From assembly GCF_004564235.1 (NCBI RefSeq), contig NZ_SOMN01000001.1, positions 1 through 64,000 of the forward strand: a stretch of 64,000 nucleotides of DNA, read 5' to 3'. Made by a program: the position numbers and the translations under genes. This document shows positions 59,758 through 64,000 of the stretch, piece after piece. The DNA is from Cohnella luojiensis (GTDB lineage: Bacteria > Bacillota > Bacilli > Paenibacillales > Paenibacillaceae). The notes below the pieces were generated by a model. The model saw only the letters and a program-made list of their open reading frames with translations, ran no database searches and had not been told where the DNA came from. Every line of letters begins with the position of its first letter. The stretch's first letter is position 1.

Positions 59758-59788
59758 CCCTAATAAACTAGTCCCATAACGAATTCAA

Positions 59789-59817
59789 GCACCGCCCCTC
59801 CCGCAGGGCGGTGCTTT
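59789..59817 (+). terminator. Terminator after the YtxH gene
   Basis: GCACCGCCC and GGGCGGTGC form a 9-bp perfect stem with an 8-nt loop, followed by TTT. Confidence 0.85.
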
Positions 59818-59928
59818 CGTGCGTTGAACCTTGTCCGAATTTAAGCTAAGATGTAGGTACCTTTTACGGATTGGTCTCATAAATTATCAAGAAACGACCT
59901 TATCATACATGAAGAAAGCGGTGTTTCC

Positions 59929-60741
59929 GTGCAGCAAGCGATCGCAGTCCTTGACTCCGGCGTGGGAGGGCTGACCGTCGTGAAGGAAGTCATGCGTCAG
60001 CTACCCCGTGAGAAAATATTGTATTTCGGCGACACTGCAAGAACGCCTTATGGTCCAAGAGATGCAGAAGAGGTCATCGCATTCACGCGCGAGATCGTGG
60101 ATTATCTCGTACAATACAAACCCAAAATGATCGTCATTGCCTGTAACACGGCAACAGCAGTTGCGCTGGATGAAATCCGGCACATGATCGATATGCCGAT
60201 CATCGGCGTAATTAATCCAGGTGCCAGGGCAGCGATCAGCCGAACTAAGACCGGAATCGTTGGCGTCATCGGTACGGAAGGCACGATTAAGAGCGGTGCA
60301 TACGATCTGGCGCTAAAACGGCTATCTCCGCGCGTAAAGGTTATCAGCCGTGCTTGCCCGTCCTTCGTGCCATTGGTCGAAGACGGCAATTTTCGCTCTC
60401 ACGAAACGTTCCGAACCGTATCGGAATCCTTATTCGCTCTGAGAGATTCGGCAATGGATTGCTTGATTCTCGGCTGTACGCATTATCCTTTCCTGGCGGA
60501 CAGCATATCGGAGGCGATGGGTCCGGAGGTTATCCTCATTAATTCGGCCGAAGAAACCGCTCGGGAAATCAGCGCTATCCTGCATGAAAATAATAGTCTG
60601 GCGGGAAGGGACGAAGTTCCCGTTCACCAGTTTTTCTGCAGCGGCGATCCAAGAAAGTTTCAGGACATCGCCCAAGCCTGGCTGGGAGAACAGATTCGGA
60701 TAAATCCCGTCGTATGGCAGGTTCCCCATATTGGGGCTTAA
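59929..60741 (+). CDS. racE: Glutamate racemase
   Basis: This is a cytoplasmic enzyme making D-glutamate for peptidoglycan. The opening AVLDSGVGGLTVVKEV carries the family Asp9-Ser10. The two catalytic cysteines are Cys72 in ACNTATA and Cys183 in LGCTHYPF. Also seen are DTARTPYG near 35-42 and a late FFCSGDP near 243. The 270-residue length is normal. The GTG start at 59929 has GAAAGCGGTG before it. It is a single-gene unit ahead of the M14 peptidase. Confidence 0.93.
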   Translation: MQQAIAVLDSGVGGLTVVKEVMRQLPREKILYFGDTARTPYGPRDAEEVIAFTREIVDYLVQYKPKMIVIACNTATAVALDEIRHMIDMPIIGVINPGARAAISRTKTGIVGVIGTEGTIKSGAYDLALKRLSPRVKVISRACPSFVPLVEDGNFRSHETFRTVSESLFALRDSAMDCLILGCTHYPFLADSISEAMGPEVILINSAEETAREISAILHENNSLAGRDEVPVHQFFCSGDPRKFQDIAQAWLGEQIRINPVVWQVPHIGA

Positions 60742-60878
60742 TGCTCTATCCAGCTCGAGAGAGTCGAACGCTTAAGAAGCGGTTGGCTATCCCGGGCTTT
60801 TTTTTGCCGGCGGCGGGTCATATGTCGAAGATGTTGCTCATACACCAATAGAACCTAAACGGAAGAGGAGGAATTACG

Positions 60879-61772
60879 ATGACAATTAAAGCGGATTATG
60901 GACCGGAATTGATGATGAAGGACCTAAAACGGCTGGTTCGCAAACATCCATTCGTAAGCACAGGCTCGATAGGCAAGAGCGCGCTTGGGAAACCGATTCC
61001 TTACCTGAGAATAGGGGCCGGTCCGTTTCGTTGGCACTTTAACGGGGCTTGCCATGCCAATGAATGGATTACGACTCTTCTATTGATGAGGTTTGCGGAG
61101 GATTATGCTCACGCTTGCTCTAGGCGGCACCCCTTCTGGGGGAAGTCGGCTAAGGATTTGTTTTCACGCTGCAGCCTATGGATTGTTCCAATGGTTAATC
61201 CGGACGGAGTGGAGCTCGTTCAGCGGGGGATGACCGCCAAGCACCCTTACCATAAGGAATTGCAAGAATGGAACCGGGGCTCCAATCGGTTCCATAGGTG
61301 GAAAGCCAACGCGAGGGGAGTCGACTTGAACGATCAATTCCCCGCGCATTGGGAAGAGGAACGTAAGCGCCGGGGAATCCATGGACCGGGACCTCGCGAT
61401 TATAGCGGGGAGAAGCCGTTGTCGGAGCCTGAAGCAGCGGCGCTTGCGCAGTTTACGGAACAAACGGACTTTCAAGCGGTTATCGCGCTTCATACGCAGG
61501 GAGAGGAGATCTATTGGAATTACAGAGACTGCGAACCGTCCGAATCACGGGCGTGGGCGGATCGCCTTGCCCTAGCGGCAGGTTATCGGGCCGTATATCT
61601 CGAAGGCAGCGATGCAGGCTACAAGGATTGGTTTATCTCCCGATTTCGCAGACCCGGCTTTACGGTGGAAGTCGGTTGGGGCCGCAATCCGCTTCCTTTA
61701 GCCGATTTTGATTACATTTACGACGATGTAGCAAGGCTGCTAGCCGAAGCGCTTGATTGCGCGCCCGTATGA
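60879..61772 (+). CDS. M14-family zinc carboxypeptidase (peptidoglycan DL-endopeptidase-like)
   Basis: This is a zinc peptidase. Zinc ligands His59 and Glu62 (HANE), later His205 (LHTQGEE), and the catalytic Glu264 in FTVEVGWG are all present. NPDG near 107-110 and NARGVDLNDQFP near 144-155 match the group that cuts gamma-D-glutamyl-diaminopimelate bonds in cell-wall peptides. There is no signal peptide, so it probably recycles imported wall peptides in the cytoplasm. AGGAGGAATT precedes the ATG. The preceding gene makes D-glutamate, a related theme. Confidence 0.88.
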   Translation: MTIKADYGPELMMKDLKRLVRKHPFVSTGSIGKSALGKPIPYLRIGAGPFRWHFNGACHANEWITTLLLMRFAEDYAHACSRRHPFWGKSAKDLFSRCSLWIVPMVNPDGVELVQRGMTAKHPYHKELQEWNRGSNRFHRWKANARGVDLNDQFPAHWEEERKRRGIHGPGPRDYSGEKPLSEPEAAALAQFTEQTDFQAVIALHTQGEEIYWNYRDCEPSESRAWADRLALAAGYRAVYLEGSDAGYKDWFISRFRRPGFTVEVGWGRNPLPLADFDYIYDDVARLLAEALDCAPV

Positions 61773-61839
61773 TTCGTTCAGGGGTTAGAGGGGTAAACTT
61801 GATAAAGCTCATGCTACAAGAGTAAGGAGGTACCCTCGC

Positions 61840-62076
61840 ATGGCCCGTAGATCTTGGTTGGCATTATGGAGACATCTCCCCGGACGAGTGTGGTATATTC
61901 TGCGTTCCGAACGAGTAACGCTGCGGGACAAGCTGATCTTTATCATTCCGGTGGCGTTATATTGGGTATTGCCTGATTTCATGCCTTTCCTGCCGATCGA
62001 CGACGCCGCATTTACCGCGTTAGCGGCTGGTTGGTATGCGCACGCGATGGAGCGCAAGTACGCAATCGGCAAGTAA
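61840..62076 (+). CDS. Small DUF1232-like membrane protein
   Basis: The 78 residues have a basic start and a central hydrophobic pair of helices around LRDKLIFIIPVALYWVLPDFMPFLPIDDAA. This PD-x-x-P...DD pattern is that of the DUF1232 family (YkvA-like), whose function is unknown. AAGGAGGTACC lies upstream of ATG 61840. Confidence 0.72.
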   Translation: MARRSWLALWRHLPGRVWYILRSERVTLRDKLIFIIPVALYWVLPDFMPFLPIDDAAFTALAAGWYAHAMERKYAIGK

Positions 62077-62144
62077 CGCGATCTTGCATGAATCCGGAGG
62101 TTTCATTACAATAGAACGAGAAACCGACGGGAGTGAAGCGCGAT

Positions 62145-62447
62145 ATGAATTGCAAAATAACCCGGAACGCAGCTAACGTTCTGCGCCGTGAATTGGACAA
62201 GCCGGAAAACGCGGACAAAAAATTAAAAGTATTCATCACCCATAGTCACGGAGACCATGCGCACTATGGTATGGATTTGGGCCAGCCGACGGATAAGGAT
62301 GAGGTCGTCTCGACAGACAAGGAGATCGATGTCATTCTGACTAAAGGGGAAGAACTTCTCGACGGCGTCAAGATCGACTACCTGTATTTCCCTAAGGAAG
62401 GGTTTGTCATTACGAATCCAAGCAAGGGCAATCATGGAGACCACTGA
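62145..62447 (+). CDS. Small Fe-S-biogenesis-like (HesB/IscA-type) protein
   Basis: This is a small soluble protein. Its pattern (NCKITRNAANVLRRELDK, then FITHSHGDHAHYGMDLG, and PKEGFVITNPSKGNHGDH at the end) matches a Bacillales group related to HesB/IscA proteins. It has only one Cys (Cys3), and the usual Cys-x-Cys pair is absent, so an Fe-S scaffold role is doubtful. His-rich segments could bind metal. ATG 62145 is chosen over GTG 62133, which lies inside GGGAG. It overlaps the next gene by 14 bases. Confidence 0.68.
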   Translation: MNCKITRNAANVLRRELDKPENADKKLKVFITHSHGDHAHYGMDLGQPTDKDEVVSTDKEIDVILTKGEELLDGVKIDYLYFPKEGFVITNPSKGNHGDH

Positions 62448-62688
62448 TAAAGAGCAACTCGCTCCGCTTAACGATATCCGGATCTGCGACAAATGTAAGC
62501 ATATGCGGGTAAAGACGATGCTGTCCAAGTTGCAGAAGCTTGCGCCGGAAGCCGAGATCAAGGTAGCTTGCAAGTCTTATTGCGGTCCATGCTCCCGATA
62601 TGCCTTCATCTTCATTAACGGTCGATATGTCACCGCTCCGACTGAGGATGAAGCGATTGAGAAAGCGCGCAAATACGTAAAGGTTTAA
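62434..62688 (+). CDS. DUF1450 (YuzB-like) protein
   Basis: This is a small soluble protein of 84 residues. CDKCKHM near 18-24 and CKSYCGPCSRYAFIFINGRYV near 46-66 supply five cysteines, as in the DUF1450/YuzB group; a metal or thiol-redox role is plausible but not known. ATG 62434 lies inside the end of the preceding gene, with AGCAAGGGC as ribosome site, so the two are coupled. Confidence 0.85.
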   Translation: METTDKEQLAPLNDIRICDKCKHMRVKTMLSKLQKLAPEAEIKVACKSYCGPCSRYAFIFINGRYVTAPTEDEAIEKARKYVKV

Positions 62689-62699
62689 TTTTGGCGAAA

Positions 62700-62735
62700 A
62701 AAGAACGCGGAAAGGGAAGACCTCCGCGTTCTTTG
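62700..62735. terminator. Bidirectional terminator
   Basis: AAAGAACGCGGA and TCCGCGTTCTTT form a 12-bp perfect stem with an 11-nt loop; A-rich bases lie on the left and T-rich on the right. It serves the YuzB-like gene and the converging LTA-synthase-like gene. Confidence 0.9.
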
Positions 62736-62747
62736 TTTGTGCGATTT

Positions 62748-64000
62748 TTACTTCTCGTTCTCGTCCTCGTCGTGGAACGTAGATATAAGGTCGTTCTCGA
62801 TGACTCTGTCGGATATATTAAGATCCTGTTTGGCCGACTCCGCACCGGCGGCGCAGCTCGCTGAATCCGTAACGGCGGCGTCCCCGCCGTTAATGGAGTA
62901 GCAAGTGCCGCTTCCGGTGATACCATTGCCGCTCGGGACGAAATAGAATTTGCCGTCCGTATAGCCGCCATTGCGGAATACAACGGACTTCGGCGCTTCG
63001 GATAACATGCTGACTCCCATGAGGTATCGTCCGTCCATCGGAATTCCCAGCAGGTGCATGACGGTCGGCGTCGTATCGATCTGACCGACTGCTTTTTCCA
63101 CTACGCCCGTATGCTCGTCATTAGGAAGATGGATGAAAAACGGAACTTTACGGACGATTCTGTCCTTGTCGATATCAGACACGGGGGCTCCGAAAAATTG
63201 CTCGTACAGCGTCCAATCGTATACGGAATTATCGTGGTCCCCGTAGAACATCAGGATAGTATCCTCCCATAATCCTGCATCCTTGAGGTATTCGATCAAC
63301 GAACCTACGGCAGAATCCACGTAATGGGTTGACTGCAAATAATCGCCCATAATCGTGCCTTGCAGCTCGCCGACATGCAGCTCCTGGTTGGAATAGGGCA
63401 ACTTGTAGGGGTGATGGCTTGACAAGGTGATCGTAAGGGCATAGAAGGGCGATTTGTTCCGCTCTTTCAGCTGTTCTACCGTCTGGCGGAAGAAGGACTC
63501 GTCGCCAAGCGACCAGCCGATCGGCTCATCGATCGTATAGTCCTTGATGTTGTAAAATTGGTCGTAATCCATGTTGCGATACATGTTATTCCGATTCCAG
63601 AAGCTTCCGTCATACGCGTGATGGACGGTTGCGTCATAGCCATCGCCCTTCACGATAGACGGGGCGCAATCGAATTCGTTGGCCGCGAAGCGAATGAAGG
63701 CGGATCCGGTTGGCAGCGGATGCATGGAGCAGCTTGTCAGTAAATCCGCATCCGACGTTCTTCCTTGTGCCGTCTGGTGATAGAAGTTAGGGAAATAAAC
63801 GCTTTGCCCGATGAGCTTGTTCAGGTTGGGGGTGATTTCCTCTTCTCCTATCGACCGTCCGATAACGAATTCCTGGAATGCTTCCATTTGGACGATCAGC
63901 ACGTTCTTCCCTTTGTATTGCCCGAAAAGAGGTTCATTCTCCATTTGCTTCTGAAGCTTAAGCCGATCTGCAAACCATTCCTTGGTTTCTTGGACCTCAG
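62748..64000 (-). CDS. LTA synthase family sulfatase-fold protein (5' part outside window)
   Basis: This is an extracellular-facing phosphoglycerol transferase/sulfatase-fold enzyme related to LtaS. The frame is open to the right edge, so the N-terminal membrane helices and the true start are missing. Visible from the edge are GKNVLIVQMEAFQEFVIG (metal-binding Glu), the SDADLLTSC segment (in true LtaS the nucleophile Thr lies in a TSDAEF-type motif; here GRTSDADL), SSHHPYKLP and MFYGDHD with late metal ligands. The last 55 residues (after VVFRNGGYTDGKFYF) are a Ser/Ala/acidic tail. It would build lipoteichoic acid or a related polymer. Confidence 0.88.
   Translation of the reverse strand, partial: EVQETKEWFADRLKLQKQMENEPLFGQYKGKNVLIVQMEAFQEFVIGRSIGEEEITPNLNKLIGQSVYFPNFYHQTAQGRTSDADLLTSCSMHPLPTGSAFIRFAANEFDCAPSIVKGDGYDATVHHAYDGSFWNRNNMYRNMDYDQFYNIKDYTIDEPIGWSLGDESFFRQTVEQLKERNKSPFYALTITLSSHHPYKLPYSNQELHVGELQGTIMGDYLQSTHYVDSAVGSLIEYLKDAGLWEDTILMFYGDHDNSVYDWTLYEQFFGAPVSDIDKDRIVRKVPFFIHLPNDEHTGVVEKAVGQIDTTPTVMHLLGIPMDGRYLMGVSMLSEAPKSVVFRNGGYTDGKFYFVPSGNGITGSGTCYSINGGDAAVTDSASCAAGAESAKQDLNISDRVIENDLISTFHDEDENEK

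Overview
The window looks like a chromosomal segment from a Gram-positive, spore-former-type Firmicute of the Paenibacillaceae (Paenibacillus/Cohnella-like). This is inferred from several traits: YesM/YesN sensor-regulator pairs beside sugar ABC transporters, GH66 and GH130 enzymes, a YutE/YuzB/YtxGH-type housekeeping set, a short-Q-loop bd oxidase, strong AGGAGG ribosome sites with frequent TTG and GTG starts, and CcpA (cre) sites. No rRNA, tRNA, CRISPR array, prophage or intact insertion sequence was seen. The species cannot be fixed from sequence reading alone.

Layout. 1-3.7 kb: a gene-poor leader, a cytochrome bd-type quinol oxidase (cydA, cydB) and a decayed peptide-type ABC permease broken in three reading frames. 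3.9-9.8 kb: a complete oligopeptide/dipeptide ABC importer (binding protein, two permeases, two ATPases). 9.8-22.5 kb: carbohydrate cluster A, with a secreted beta-helix glycosidase with a CBM6-like module, a YesM kinase, a YesN regulator, a sugar binding protein, two permeases, a GH130 phosphorylase, a FAD oxidoreductase and an SGNH hydrolase. The glycosidase and the binding protein share one upstream element at the same distance from the -10 box. 22.5-27.6 kb: a resistance and stress patch, with an ArsR regulator plus MFS exporter, a TetR regulator plus ABC exporter, and an azoreductase. Each regulator has a recognisable operator in front of itself and in front of its target.

27.8-39.4 kb: carbohydrate cluster B, with a Gfo/Idh/MocA dehydrogenase, a sugar ABC importer and a GH66 dextranase-like lipoprotein. 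Next comes a second kinase-regulator pair whose operon ends in an orphan binding protein that is a paralogue of the transport one, which suggests a binding-protein-assisted sensor. A 51-bp tandem repeat follows. 39.5-44.2 kb: a frameshifted glycerate kinase, a YkuD L,D-transpeptidase, an M48 protease, an alpha/beta hydrolase and an aldose epimerase. 44.2-54.2 kb: a kinase remnant and carbohydrate cluster C, with a third kinase-regulator pair, two permeases, a binding protein and a 911-residue membrane-anchored glycosidase-like protein with a discoidin-type C-terminus.

54.3-64 kb: mostly housekeeping genes. These are a holin-like protein, malic enzyme, a stand-alone CuA cupredoxin, several small proteins, the YtxG/YtxH pair, glutamate racemase, an M14 peptidase, small Fe-S-related and DUF1450 proteins, and a lipoteichoic-acid-synthase-like sulfatase running off the end. 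A 52-bp hairpin-bearing tandem repeat and a 7-bp microsatellite lie between 58.2 and 58.6 kb.

The genes work together as three parallel glycan-use modules. In each, extracellular hydrolases release oligosaccharides, lipoprotein binding proteins hand them to two-permease importers (no dedicated ATPase gene is present, so a shared MsmX-type ATPase is expected elsewhere), and cytoplasmic enzymes process them. Each module has its own two-component system, and cre sites add catabolite control.
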